Positions 1-11,376 of a stretch of 64,000 bases of DNA are shown one piece after another. Source of the DNA: Nemopilema nomurai. Taxonomy: Eukaryota > Cnidaria > Scyphozoa > Rhizostomeae > Rhizostomatidae. The notes beneath the pieces are model-generated. The model saw only the letters and a program-made list of their open reading frames with translations, did no database searches and was not told the DNA's origin. The DNA is taken from positions 248,001 through 312,000 of the forward strand of contig ML133428.1 in NCBI GenBank assembly GCA_003864495.1, in the 5' to 3' direction. The position numbers and the translations under genes were made by a program. Each line of letters begins with the position of its first letter. Position 1 is the stretch's first letter.

Positions 1-569
1 TATGGCAAGAAATGGATCAGAAAAATGCGGGGGTCTGGATCCGTACCTGGCCGGTGTGAACTGTAACTCCTACACATTGCTGAAAGAAAATGACTTGCGT
101 CCTCAAGCAATAAAAGCAAAATTAATTTGGCACTTTATGTGTCTACCACATCAATGGTAAATGTCAACATTATAGCATCATTTCATTTCAAACCAAAGGA
201 AGGTAAGAATTTCAAGAATGGAAAGAAAGTGAGGGCTCGCAACTGCATTTCAGAATGCAGTGATCTTGCATTTCCTCCAGAAGGGACCAGAATCACACTG
301 GAAAAGATTGTAATTTGGAAAAAACTCATGGCGTTAACTGTTGAAAGACCTCAAAGAGCTGAAGTTTGCCGTGTCAAGGTTCCAATTATTTTGCAAAAAA
401 AGCCGCATTATTTGGGTCTTTGGTCTCGATAAATTGGGGAAAATGGCAAACTGAATATCCCTGAGCATTTACAAAAATTATTGAAGTGACGTTCTCACAG
501 CAGATACTTTTTCATCTGGGAAACTCCCTAAAGAAGATGATGCATGCGCTGTCAATGAACCCAAATATG

Positions 570-651
570 TATTTTGACACTGTCTGGAAAATCGATTGTA
601 TATTGACACTGTCTGGAAAATCGATTGTATTTCGACACTGTGTGGAAAGTC
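570..651. repeat. Short tandem repeat of about 30 bp, nearly three copies
   Basis: A unit containing GACACTGT(C/G)TGGAAA(A/G)TCG is repeated almost three times. The same array appears at about 14,555-14,636 in unit 2 and in a shorter, diverged form near 20,771-20,830 in unit 3. It lies in the 3' flank of the A genes and its function is unknown. Confidence 0.8.
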
Positions 652-1262
652 GCTTAAAAACTCGGTTACAACCAAGAAAAAAGGCAGAGATTAAATTTCT
701 ACACAAACAAAATCCTTTTCGATTTCTATAAACCAATATCATTCGATTGTTTGCTGTGGTTCAAGCAGATTACTTTGCGACAGAACTTCGACCCAAGAAA
801 CCACAACTCTTTTGGCACTATAAGAGGGGGGGATTTCTCAGTTGAGAAGTCACTTCTATCATCTACTTAAAAACATTTTTCACCCAGCACATTCGTTTCA
901 AAAAACTTTCATCAGATTATGAAAACATATACGTATTTGACAAATGACAACAACTTGATTTGTATATTCACGATTATTTATTATTTGTTTATGTTTTTTC
1001 ATTATATCAAATGAAATAAATTATTGAAGGCACCTACCAACTAAATCAACCAGAGTATTAGACGGTGAAGGACCTTTGGTCAACAATCGATTTAATTTCG
1101 TTTTCAATTTGTTAAGATTACTTTATCATTATTACATATGTAGAAACGATTAAGTTCAAACATAAAATAATCTTCGAAAGATTTTTGCTTCAAGATTCTT
1201 TCAAAGATTCTTTCTTGGTGCCTAGATCAAAACAGAAACAAACGACCAATCTGATGGCCCAT

Positions 1263-2315
1263 TCAGCCCATATCAATGGCTATGGACCAGGTAGCGTTGT
1301 CCATAATTTCAAAACCAACGCTTTGAAACAGCCCAATCGGGCGATTTGCATCCCTTCCCTTGTCGATGAACGCAAATGGGATCTGACCAATGCCAATCAG
1401 CTTCTCTGACAGCCTTCCCACAACAGCTCTGCCTAGGCCCTTTCGCCTGTGACTTTCCAGCGTCACAAGTGCACTAACTGTTCCTTGTTCATTGCAAAAT
1501 ACCCATGAAACTGGATGCTCAGAGCCATTTGGGAATGCTCCAATTGCCAAACCAAGCTTTGCACTTTGAACATACGTGTGGCATGCAAATTCCGAAGAAT
1601 ATTGATAATTCTGCATTGCATAGAGAACATCCTTCTCATTGAGCTCTCTGATTTTGTAGCCATTGTGAACAGTATATGGCGTCATATTCTTTTCCTTAGG
1701 CAACAAAGTCAAGAAAAGTATTCCGGTTTTGGGAAACATCTCTTCACTATCATAATAATATTTTACTCCTTTCCACCAAGTTGTTGGAGCGATGATGCCA
1801 CGAGCTGAGCGGTTTTCTCCTGGAAATAAAGGGCTCTTCGTGCAGAAAATCTTTTTATCGTGTTTCCAGATGCTCCGCTTCAACAAGCTTGTTACATCAG
1901 CATCCTTTCCTTTGTGGAGGATAAAGACCAACCTCTGTGAATATAGCGGTAGCGCCAATGTCTTTAAGAAAGCATCAGTAAACATACTTTGTGACAGTGG
2001 GCTTGTAACATCAATACAAACTACAACATACGTTAACAAAGCCTCCCTTTCACCATCTTGAGCCACAGCATTCAAAGAAGCATTGTCGTCGTTTGATGTT
2101 GGCAATACAGAATGCAAATCTACGATCGCAATCTTACCACGCCAAAGCTTATTTCTGAAACTAAGAAGCCCATTGAGCCTAATGAGTTCCACTGTGTCCT
2201 CATTCAAATCTTTTTCTGCAAGAAGACTACGCACTCGTGTGGCCAACTCATCGACCTGATCTTCTCCTTCCAGGTATTCAATATTCACTTTCACGTCTCC
2301 AACTTCAGAATCCAT
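1263..2315 (-). CDS. GLYAT-like GNAT N-acyltransferase, copy A1
   Basis: Intronless 350-codon frame. The C-terminal third has the GNAT/FR47 signature: a PVSWV strand, then the acetyl-CoA pyrophosphate-binding loop SHRRKGLG near residue 290 (R-x-x-G-x-G type), then a helix and a closing GLFQSVGFE motif typical of GNAT C-termini. The N-terminal half resembles the GLYAT N-terminal domain and carries a WWKG motif near residue 180. Known family members transfer acyl groups from acyl-CoA to the amino group of glycine or other amines; substrate and location here are unknown. No signal peptide or membrane segment is apparent. The start is supported by an A-rich context (AAAATGG). A minus-strand AATAAA lies about 290 bp past the stop. 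It is nearly identical to A2 (15,248-16,300). Confidence 0.85.
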   Translation of the reverse strand: MDSEVGDVKVNIEYLEGEDQVDELATRVRSLLAEKDLNEDTVELIRLNGLLSFRNKLWRGKIAIVDLHSVLPTSNDDNASLNAVAQDGEREALLTYVVVCIDVTSPLSQSMFTDAFLKTLALPLYSQRLVFILHKGKDADVTSLLKRSIWKHDKKIFCTKSPLFPGENRSARGIIAPTTWWKGVKYYYDSEEMFPKTGILFLTLLPKEKNMTPYTVHNGYKIRELNEKDVLYAMQNYQYSSEFACHTYVQSAKLGLAIGAFPNGSEHPVSWVFCNEQGTVSALVTLESHRRKGLGRAVVGRLSEKLIGIGQIPFAFIDKGRDANRPIGLFQSVGFEIMDNATWSIAIDMG

Positions 2316-3680
2316 TTTAAATGCATTTGACTTCCCCGAGGACTGAGAAGAAGGAAAACACTGGGCTACGAGTGAGGGTTAAAAAGGCTCATGGCTGAAT
2401 GAATACGCTGCACAAGCGGAAATCGGCGCTGATTGGCTAACAGCTCGTGCCCATAGTTACGTGGTAGCAACGTTCTGTATAACAAAACAAAACCTTCGCA
2501 TAGAGCAATGGCGACTTAACAACAGTTGTAAGTTTATTCGGTATACTTCAATTTGTCAAAGACGATGCAAACGCTATTAGTAAAGGAGAAGTGAAATTTA
2601 GTGAAGTGAAGCGAAGACCTCAAACATTGACATAGCCCCCCTTAAAGAAAGGTAGGGAATACTCTATGGGAATTGTTGGTATTTAAATTTCTGAAAGTGC
2701 ATAAGATAATGAAGAAGAGCCTTTACCTTCAGCGGCATAACTAGCCAAATGGTACTGGTCATGCCGTTGCGATTGGGAAAGAGAATAGTTGCTTGGCTAC
2801 GTCACCGAAAGGAGGCTGGCTTCGAAGGAACACCATGAAATCCACTAGGTGATAAAATGGTACACTGAATAGAAAACAGCACATGGGAAATAAGAAGAAA
2901 TCAGAAGTGTCAATTGATATGATAACGTGACTTTTTGATGCCAGATAGAAACATCAAAATATGTGTAGAGAGGGTTACTGCTGGAAGCCTAGTATCTATT
3001 TTGTTATCTTTTACGTCTTAAATGGAAATTTTTCGAATCTATATACTAAAGGACACTCAAAGCGAACTCCTAATCGAACATTTTCAGGCTAGGGCTGGAT
3101 GTGGAAGAAAGTTGGTGTAGCATACCTTGTCCTGTTGATACTTCTTCGTTGAATCAAGCTCTTTCAGTGATTCTACGGAGGCCCCATTATTGCTTATTAA
3201 AGTGCGATTCTATTTGCTTTGTGTGCGACTCGCTTGAACTTTGTGGGAGTGGTTTTCTGTCCAAGTGAATCGGTCTGTTCCAATGTGAGTCAGTTTCATT
3301 TGAATTCGAATTAGTTTCATTTTATTGTGTGGCAGTTATAGGCCACCGTAGAGTTTTGGCGCCGACAAGGCTTGATTATGATACAAACGCCAGATCGATT
3401 TACATACATTTTTGTTTGGGCTTACTGTTTCATTTAGTAAAAATTCTAGATACTCGTCATGATTAGTTTTGTCACAGAACGTTTATCAAATACAACTAAG
3501 AGCCAGCTATATATGCCCAATAATTAACCCCTGTGTACTATGTGTCACTGGTCAAACACCCCTGTGTTTCTTTGAGGAAAAATCATTGGGTTTGGAAGGT
3601 CTACTTTCTAAAGCTGAAATGACTTCCATCCTTGAAGCAACTTTTCAGGTCTATTTCATCAGTGGTGTATGCCAATGGTG
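2316..3680. other. Intergenic 5' flank of A1, no gene seen
   Basis: No coding region was found. The first 900 bp are shared with the flanks of A2 and partly of A3. Beyond about 3,255 the sequence matches the A3-C spacer (23,395-23,800), ending near the hAT insertion. A GLYAT-like N-terminal fragment that sits in the corresponding place behind A3 (22,925-23,077) is missing here. Confidence 0.6.
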
Positions 3681-3699
3681 TATCCCTGCCCGGTCATTT

Positions 3700-5807
3700 T
3701 GCAAACCAAATTTCAAAAATCCTTCCAGCCATCGTGGTTTGACAAGTTCAAATGGTTGCACTACGACGTAGACTCCGATTCAGCATTCTGCTTTACCTGT
3801 ACCAAAAGCACTGCAACACAACATGATTTTGTTGACGAATAGAGAAATTGCGTTCAGTGCTACGAGTTTCCAGAACTGGAAAAAGCGTTCGCAAAGGACA
3901 AAGGATTTCACAAACATGAATCGTCAGAGTGTCACAGAGAGGCTGCAGCAAGGTTGTGCAATATACCATCATCTGTTACAGGGAATGTCGGTGAGCTGAT
4001 CTCTACTAAGCATGGACTAGAAAAGTACCATAGTCGCAGAATTCTGCTCAAAATATTGAGAAATGTGCGTTGTCTAGCAAGGCAAGCTTTACCTCTACGC
4101 GGAGATTGGAGAAGAAACCAGAAAAGTGAAGCAGTCTCTCACTTTTATCAACTGCTACAACTGAGATGTGACGAAGATCCCTCGATTGTAGAATGGTTGC
4201 ACAAAAAACAAACAAGTTCACATCAGCAGACATACAAAATGAAATGCTGGAGCTTTTGGCCCTAAGGATCCTTCGGGAAATAGCACAAAATGTACAAAAT
4301 TCCACGTTCTATATAAAAATGGCCGATGGCTGACATCTCTAATAAGGAGCAGCTAGTATTTTGCATCCGATGGGTTGATGACGAGCTCGTTGTCCATGAA
4401 GATTTTATCGGCATGCATCCTATGCAAGGCACTAGCACATATCAAATTGTGTTCATCATTGACAATACGTTGTTAAGGATGAATCTGAGGCTTGAAGATG
4501 CGCGCTGGCAGCGTTGTGATGGTGCTGCTGCGAAGGCAGGAGCAAGAACGGACGTTGCAACCCAGATTAAAGCCATTAACGGTAAATGCCTCTATACCCA
4601 TTGTTACGGACATGCTTTGAATCTTGCCGTTAGTTCACGAGATTTGCAAACTGACCAAGAAATCTCCGAAAAGAAACACGAAGCTGGATGATATGAGAAA
4701 GCAATCGAAAAATGAATCTAAAGGAATCCATGCCCTATTTCTAACTAGGTGACAGTTCGTAACGAAACCCTAGAGTCAGTTTCAAACAATTACGTCGAGC
4801 TAATGAATTTGTGGGATTGGCCTACTGATACTCTCCATGACACTGGAATGAAGGCAAGGGTTCGCGGTGTCCAGGCAAATATGCCGATATTCGATTTTCT
4901 ACATGGTTGTTGCCTGGGGATACTCTTGCTGAAGCAAACCGACAATCTTAGTAGAACATTGCAAGACCCTAAGATATCGGCTGCAGAGGGTAATGCTATC
5001 ACTCAAGATGTCATCAAGACGCTGTCAAAGGATCGCAACGATAACGCTTATATTTGTTCTGGGAGAGGGTATGAAAAAAGCAAAACGAACTCAATGTCAA
5101 CGACCCAAGACTACCTCGCAAAAGGAGGCTACCACAAAGACTCGAAGTTGGCAGTGCCAAAACACATTACTTTCCTTTTTCTCCAAAGATCATTATCGCC
5201 AGATCTACTTCCAAACACTAGATGCAGCAATGAACTGCATCAAAGAGAGATTTGATCAGCCAGATTTCAAAATGTACGTCAATCTGCAGGAATTGTTTCT
5301 GAATGCAGGGATCAGTCGTTGGAGAATGAACTAACGCGGGTCTGTTCCATCTACAATGGTGATGTTGAAAGGTAAAGTCTTGAAGCACAGCTGCTTCTTT
5401 TGCTGCCAGCCACCATTGCTTTGAAGTTTGAGTTGAAAAACTTCACAGTCTACGATCTGATAAAATTGTTCCAAGCACTTGACTATTCTGGAAAAATTGC
5501 AATGTCAGAGGTGATCAAGGCTGCAAAAATTCTCCTAGTAATGCCAGCAACAAAAGCTATTAGTGAGAGATCTTTCTCTGCAATGAAACGAGTGAAAACG
5601 TACTTAAAGTCAACGACAACAGAGAACAGAATGAACCATCTAATGTTACTTCATATTCAAAATGAAAGAGTTGACAATACCAGCCTGATTGATGTTGCGC
5701 GTGAGTTTGTTGAAAGAGTAGATAGTAGAAAACAGATTTTTGGAAAATTTTCGAACAGAGATTTGTGTATTAAAGTTAATATAGGACACAAAAGCACAAA
5801 AACATAG
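3700..5807 (+). pseudogene. Decayed hAT-family transposase (ZMYM1-like / TTF-type zinc finger)
   Basis: Conceptual translation over several frames gives a TTF-type zinc finger near 3,735-3,940 (WFDKFKW followed by a CFTC pair), then a central transposase region at 3,954-4,690 with a YGHALNLAV motif, and the C-terminal hAT dimerisation region at 5,400-5,804 containing AISERSFSAMKR. Such proteins catalyse cut-and-paste transposition. In-frame stops (for example near 3,840) and several frame changes show it is dead. The surrounding element probably runs from about 3,680 to 6,165, because paralogous spacers at 17,470-17,510 and 18,420-18,450 lack it. I could not define its terminal inverted repeats or 8-bp target duplication. 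Confidence 0.75.
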
Positions 5808-6203
5808 GTGATTGAAAAAGAGTGTTAAGAGGATAGTCAAATATTGTTTTGGCAGTGTTTATGATTTTTAAGTTGATTGCTGGCATGAATTGCACGGAGA
5901 GAGCAGGAAAGTTTTGCTGTCAATGACTGCAAAGTATTCCGTTTGCTTTTCCAGCCATAGGTAATGTTAGTAGATGACTAGAAAATACATTGATTCCAGC
6001 CAATTTACAACTTCCATTTAAAAAATTATCTTAGTTCTGTAAATAGTAATTCATCCATTTCTAGCAATCTAAAGGGCGTGGTCGAACAAAAATTCTCCCG
6101 GAGCCCAAGGCAGGTTGCTTTATTCACAGCCCCCTCCCCCCTCCCAATATCAATTTCGTTCCGACGGGCCTGAAACTATAGAACGTTCCCTTCACCCTTG
6201 GTA

Positions 6204-6251
6204 CCAGACTCACTATAAATAACAGAGATCTCTGCTATTTCATGAGTCTGG
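6204..6251. repeat. 48-bp near-perfect palindrome (foldback)
   Basis: The segment starts CCAGACTCA and ends TGAGTCTGG, and the interior AGAGATCTCT is also self-complementary, so nearly the whole 48 bp can fold into a hairpin. A diverged copy lies at 18,469-18,516 in the equivalent place downstream of B3. It is absent downstream of B2 and C. It could be a tiny foldback element or a structured RNA end; I see no further clue. Confidence 0.75.
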
Positions 6252-6485
6252 TTTCCAGGGTAATTTTCTTTTTAGCGGTGTATTGAATAAGATAGAGTAC
6301 AATGGGCAGCGATACGACGTCAATGCTCATAAACCTCCATTGTTCGATTTTTCACTGTCCCAAAAGCATACTATTTCCAGAAAGACCTTTAAGTCAAAAA
6401 AAATAAAATATAAGATAAGGCCGATGAAGCTGCTTCGTTAAAATTGTTTCATACCCAAAATAAAAATCTGCTTAGACCCGAAAGT

Positions 6486-7543
6486 TTACTTGTTGTCCTC
6501 AAAAACTGCAAGGCACAAGCTTTCGTTGTCCAATATGTCAAAGCCGAGACTTTGAAATAGTCCCATCGATCGTTCCGCATATTTGATTTTTCCAATAATG
6601 GCGAACGGGATTAAACCGATTGCAATCAGCTTCTCTGCCATCCTTCCCACAACAGCTCTGCCTAGGCCCTTTCGCCGGTGACTTTCCAGGGTCACAAGTG
6701 CACTAACTGTTCCTTGTTCATTGCAGAATACCCATGAAACTGGATGCACAGATCCACTCGGAAATGCTCCAATTGCCAAACCAAGCTTTGCACTTTGAAC
6801 ATACGTGTGGCATGCAAACTCAGAAGAATATTGATAATTCTGCATTGCAAAGAGAACATCCTTCTCATTAAGCTCTCTGATTTCGTACCCATCATGAACA
6901 GTGTATGGTGTCAAATTCTTTTCCTTAGACAACAAAGCTACAGAAAACGAAAAAAATTTAGAAATGTTCTTTCCAATGCTTATAAAATCTTTCGTTCCTT
7001 TCCACCAGCTTGTAGGAGCAAACAAGAGCCAAATATTGAAACTTCCAGGGAGAAATAGTGGGTTCTCCTTGCAAAGAATCTTTTTTTCGTGTCTCAAAAA
7101 ATTTTGTTGCATCAGATTTGACACATCAACATTCTTGCCTTTATGAATCAAAAATACCAACCTCTTTGAAAGTACGGGTGACTCCATGTCTTTTTGAGGG
7201 TATCAGAGAACATACTATGCGGCAATTTCACGGCCACATCAACACAGGCCACAACATAAGTCAACAAGGAGTCCTCTCCACCATCTTGAGCCACAGCATT
7301 CGAAGAAGCATTGTCGTCACTTGATCTTGGAGATGCAGGAAGCAAATTTACGATCGCTATCTTACCTCGCCACAGCTTGTCTCTGAAATTAAGACAACCT
7401 TTCAGTCTTACAAGATCCAAAATGTCTTTATTGGTCTCTGGATCTTCAAGACGGCTGCGAACTCGTGTGGCCAGTTCGTCAATCTGATATTCTTCTTCCA
7501 AGTATTGAATATCGATTTTCACGTCCTGACCTTCAGTAGCCAT
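6486..7543 (-). pseudogene. GLYAT-like acyltransferase B1, frameshifted
   Basis: Copy of the 352-codon B-type gene (compare B2 at 12,541-13,599) split into two overlapping frames, 7,148-7,543 and 6,486-7,187. The break is near 7,165-7,175, where one base present in B2 and B3 is missing, so the N-terminal frame ends about 131 codons in. The downstream half keeps the PVSWV strand, the SHRRKGLG acyl-CoA loop and the GLFQSLGFD end. It is the only member of the array that is clearly broken, and it also has the Ty3/gypsy insertion just upstream. A translated internal start is possible but would lack the N-terminal domain. A one-base sequencing error is the main alternative. Confidence 0.8.
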
Positions 7544-7846
7544 ATCTAACGTGTTCTAACTTCCTCTGCGGAGAAAAGTCACCGGTTTACGATTCCAAAT
7601 AGAGGCTGGCTTTCGACCCAACAAGCTACAAGGACCTCGAAGTGCACGTTCAATATGGCATACTCAAAGTGCTTGAAATAAAGTCCTTCGAGTCCTTTGC
7701 CCTGCTCTATTTTCAGTTTTTTGAAATGAAAAAAACTCTGTTGTTAGGAAACCGTTTTTTTGGCCTTTTAACGGCATGTAGAGCTGCGATGAATCTCTTC
7801 TCATAATTGTTTGCAATGATGTTATCTTTGGGCGGGCTATTCAGGC

Positions 7847-7975
7847 TGTAATAGGCTACCCCAGGAGAATGCAAGATAAAAGACCTTTTTCGACTCAACT
7901 GTAACTCAACACATCCACAACTAACTTCCAATTCAATTCAATCCCAAAACTAAGTAAAAGGTAACATTATTACAT
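7847..7975 (-). repeat. 3' LTR of the Ty3/gypsy element (129 bp)
   Basis: On the minus strand it begins TGTAATAATG and ends CCTATTACA, giving the expected TG...CA ends with TGTAAT/ATTACA inverted tips. It is preceded by a purine-rich tract (AAAAGGGAAGGTG), the usual plus-strand primer site. At 129 bp it is short for an LTR. No partner 5' LTR remains, so its length cannot be checked by comparison. Confidence 0.7.
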
Positions 7976-8034
7976 CACCTTCCCTTTTTAAAAGAGTAAA
8001 TATATATGTCAACAAATTAGAAAGTAAATGTCAA

Positions 8035-9400
8035 TCAAAGATGTTTGTCAGTACTCATCCTACCAGCTGTGAAGGAATGGGATAACCAAATCTTACTGGT
8101 GGACGTTGTTCTTGGCCTTTCTTGTTGGGCTTCATTTTCCTGCACTTGCTCTCTCTCTTCGCTATCATTATTTCCTGTTCTTGATCTGTATTCTTCATCT
8201 TCTGAATCTGAACTTCTTTCATCCGCAAGGTTAACTTTGTCTGCATTGAACTTCTTGAAATGCGACACGTTTCTGGTAACTCGATGTCCTTTACCATTTT
8301 CTGCAACTACACGAGTGCCTTTTCTGCTGATAACGGTATATGGAGTTCCATTAAACCGTGTAGACAGCTTGTTGCTTCGTTGTTGTTTAACAATTACTGT
8401 ATCGCCAACTCTAATCGTGCTTTTTGTAGCATTTCTTCTGTTGTCTGCATATTGTTTATGGTAGTTTTGGCTCTTTTCTTCATTTTCCTTGTCTTCTTTG
8501 TGTCTGTCTATCACCACCTTTTTGTCAATTATGGGAAGTTTTCCATGTACCTCCCGATTAAACAATAACTCGCATGGTGCGACCTTTGTGACAGTGTGTG
8601 GTGCACTGCAGCAAGAATCGATTAAGCTCTTGCCTCCATATCCTCCCTTCCACAATTGCTGTTTGGAGTGTCTTAATCAAACGCTGATTAAAAAGTTCAA
8701 CAACACCGTTGGTCTGGGGCCAGCAAGGTGTGACAGGATTGTGTGTAATTCCTAATGCTTTCAGGCATCTGGCAAATTCATCACTGCTAAACGGTGGGCC
8801 ATTGTCAGACTTTAATATCTGTGGAATACCATGGGTAGCAAATGTCTTGTCAAGTTTTGGAATAACAGCAGATGCTTTCGTTGAACGAAGAACTTTTACC
8901 TCGGGATAATGTGAGTAAGATCTATCACGACAACTAGATAATCATTAGATGGCAGCGGTCCATAGAAATCAACATATACAGTGTGCCATGGTTCTACTGG
9001 CAAAGCAGACGGTTGAATTGGTTCTGGCTGAGATGATCGACTCACTGTTTGGCATTGAAGACAGGAATCTATCGTTTGTTTAACAAGTTCCTCTATCCCG
9101 AAAAATCATACATTTTCTTGAGTAGCGCTTTGGTTCTTGAAAGTCCTTGGTGTGTTTCGTGGGCAATGCCAATCGCTCGCTTCTGTAGACTTTCTGGAAG
9201 TATTATCCTTGATCCTCTCAATACAATGTTGTTTGTACTTATGACAAGTTCATCTTTAAATGGTCGATACTTTTCGACATTGTCAGTGTTCCAGCGGTTG
9301 GAACGAATGGCTGCACAAAAAGTTCCTTTAGAACTTTGTCTTCATTAGTAGCATCGGCTATCTGCTTAAATGTCTTGGCTTTTGGATCACTGCTGCTCAC
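8035..9400 (-). pseudogene. Retroelement integrase, decayed
   Basis: The minus strand encodes a DDE integrase core between about 9,000 and 8,640: a VDFYGPLP strand, then SDNGPPF, then a TPCWPQTNGVVE block, which supply the expected D, D and E positions. A C-terminal GPY/F-like module follows near 8,390-8,240 (FNGTPYTVISRKGTRVV). The longest intact frame is 8,035-8,655, so the core and the C-terminus are in different frames. It would have inserted the element's cDNA. It is not functional as it stands. Confidence 0.75.
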
Positions 9401-9532
9401 AATGAAATTGATGTACTCTTCTGTGTCATGGTGACAGTCAATAGAGACATGCGAAGGGTGTCTGGATAGAAAGTCTGCAGGATTTTCAGCTCCAGACTTG
9501 TAAATAACTTTTAAGGAATAAGACTGAAGTCG

Positions 9533-10475
9533 TTATATCCATCTCTCTGACTTGACTTCGTTATACCCTTGACTTCTGCGAAAGGATTGCAGAAATTCCA
9601 ACTGGGCTTGCATCGTCAAGTAATGAAGTTTTTTATCCTTGTAAAAGTATGCCATGCAGGGTGCCAACGTAAGGGCATCCTTAAGTTGATTAAAAGCCAA
9701 TTGATGATCATCAGTCCACTGAAATTGAGCATTTTTCAATGCAACGGCTGCTGTAATTTGCCATGCCTAAAAGGCTGCGTACTTCATGAACACTTTTTGC
9801 TACAGGGGCATCCACAACATCCTTTATGTGTTGCTCAAAAAATTCAAGTGTGTTGCTCAAAAAACTACACTTTCCATAATTGAGCGTTAGTCCTCTGTTT
9901 TCAAGTCGTTGTAAACACTTTTCCAAATTGGCATCATGCTCAGCACGGGTTTTTCCATAAACTAGGATGTCATCAGCGATGTTTTACATCGTTAAGTCCT
10001 TGTAATTGGGTTTGTAGAGCCTACTGAAATATTTCTGCTGAAGGACTTATGCCATAGGTCAGTCATTGATAACGGAAAAGGCCAACATGTGTGTTCAAGG
10101 TAGTGATGAATCGACTGCTCTCATGAAGTGGCAATTGATGGTAAGCCTGCTGCAAATGCAGTTTTGTAAAAAAACTTTTCTCCATTTAGCTCAAATCGAA
10201 CATCATCGACTGTCGGTATAGGGTGTCGTACCCTCTCTATGGCTTCATTTGCGCATGTCAACACATATCCGCACTTTTCCATCCTTTTTGGGGACTGCAA
10301 CAATAGGGGATACCCAGGGGATACCCAGGGAGTACCCTCATTTTCGGGAATTCGCTCTATTATGCCTTCCTCTTCCAAATCTTGTAGGGCAGCTTCTACT
10401 TTTTTCCTCATGTGGTACGGAATTCGACGGACTGGCTGTGCTTTAGGTTGGTGTTTGTCATTAATACTCAGTTTA
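9533..10475 (-). pseudogene. Retroelement reverse transcriptase / RNase H region, decayed
   Basis: The minus strand near 10,440-10,300 shows the N-terminal RT block (PVRRIPYHMRKKVEAAL and EEGIIERIPE), followed by VRHPIPTVDDV near 10,225. The later motif LEVRSLLGMANYSS-type block is seen as HEVRSLLGMANYS near 9,790-9,750, and the RNase H entry FQWTDDHQLAFNQLKDAL near 9,720-9,670. The catalytic palm region around 10,120-9,960 is rearranged and frame-broken. The upstream end of the RT is cut by the nested DNA transposon at 10,472-10,476. Confidence 0.75.
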
Positions 10476-10476
10476 A

Positions 10477-11376
10477 CCATAGTCATTGGAAAAACACTGG
10501 TCTGGAAGGCCGGCAAACATCAAAGGGCTTTTCGCATTATTTGAAAGCATGTTGAATTCTCCAGTCACGTGACAATATCCGTGCACAGCCTTGCACGGAA
10601 GTGTTTTATAATGGCAGAAAACAACGAACGTCGCAGATCTTCTTGTAGAATTTCCCAACATAATGAAAATTCAGAGGTATCAGATGAAAATTTGGACGCA
10701 ATCTTTGAGGCTCTGGAGTTAGAGGAGAGTTTGCAACATGAGTTTGACGATGAAGTAAGCCTAAGTAGAAGATTAAACTGATCAATGACTGATAAGGGTC
10801 ACGTACGTCTTTCTAACAACTACTGGTTGATTCTTTCCATCTTGCTTGCTCTCTCAACAAAATTTACCACTGATGAAAATACTTCCGTTTTTTAATTTTT
10901 TCCTGAAAGATCAGAAAATTAATTCCATTAAGTCGGCAATGCTGTTCAGCTTTCTTTTTTCTTATCGGCCAAATTTCGGACCCTGATTGTTGGTATGCTT
11001 TCTGCATGGAGACATCAACATCGGTATACAATAGATTTTGTAAGATCAAAGTAAATGTACAATTGAGACAAACTAAATCCTTGATACCCAAGGTTTCAGC
11101 GAGAACCAATTCAGTTTCCAATATTGTACTAGTTTCACATATTCAATAAATCAAATCTTTCAATTAGCTTGAGTAGTGTCAAATCTTTCAAAACTGCACA
11201 ATTATCGCCGGGCATGATAAAATTGACATAATATATATCCACGATCAAAGCATACAAGAGTAGTGGCCGAAGCAGTGTGCACGGATAATGTCACGTGACT
11301 TTCAAAAATCCTAACAATAAGATATTCTTTTGATGTTTGCCGGCTTTCCAGACCAGTGTTTTTCTATTGACTATGG
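10477..11376. mobile_element. 900-bp non-autonomous DNA transposon nested in the retroelement
   Basis: The ends are inverted repeats: the left starts CCATAGTCATTGGAAAAACA and the right, read in reverse complement, starts CCATAGTCAATAGAAAAACA. Similarity runs for about 45 bp and resumes further in around TCACGTGACA and ATCCGTGCACA. TTTAA is present on both sides (10,472-10,476 and 11,377-11,381) as a 5-bp target duplication; a TTAA reading (piggyBac/Kolobok style) is possible with one asymmetric base. Removing the 900 bp plus one TTTAA rejoins the pol frame exactly, which proves the insertion. It carries one coding-like exon but no transposase. Confidence 0.85.
10611..10754 (+). CDS. First-exon remnant carried by the 900-bp transposon
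   Basis: An ATG opens a 48-codon acidic, charged stretch beginning MAENNERRRSSCR and rich in E, D and S. It is followed directly by a good splice donor (GAA then GTAAGC). No continuing exon was found before the right inverted repeat, so this looks like the leftover first exon of a longer gene from an autonomous parent element, kept after internal deletion. I do not recognise the protein family. It lies 134 bp inside the left terminus, a sensible place for the start of an element-borne gene. Confidence 0.4.

Larger units (their letters stand above)
1..3255. repeat. Segmental duplication copy 1 (A1 unit), paralogous to 13,985-17,250
   Basis: This stretch is almost identical base for base to 13,985-17,250, with a constant offset of 13,985. 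It includes the A-type acyltransferase gene, its 3' flank and its 5' flank. A third, more diverged copy starts near 20,200 (offset about 6,223 from the second). The window opens inside the unit, so its left border is not visible. Similarity to the second copy ends near 3,255, where the second copy jumps into an hAT fragment. Near-identity of non-coding flanks as well as of the gene indicates recent duplication or conversion. Confidence 0.9.

Noticed and set aside
127..432. 101-codon plus-strand frame repeated at 13,932-14,417
   Set aside because: The third copy near 20,360-20,640 is broken by indels, and no domain is recognisable. It looks like an old repeat or pseudogenic sequence in duplicated spacer, so I did not call a gene.
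1515..1808. Plus-strand frames lying inside each GLYAT-like gene (also 6,744-7,058, 12,799-13,038, 15,500-15,793, 19,021-19,335)
   Set aside because: They recur only because the minus-strand genes are duplicated. They have no domain and are antisense shadows of the conserved GNAT half.
3700..5807. Treating the ZMYM1-like frames as a domesticated, working host gene
   Set aside because: In-frame stops and frame changes occur throughout, and neither of the other repeat units preserves it.
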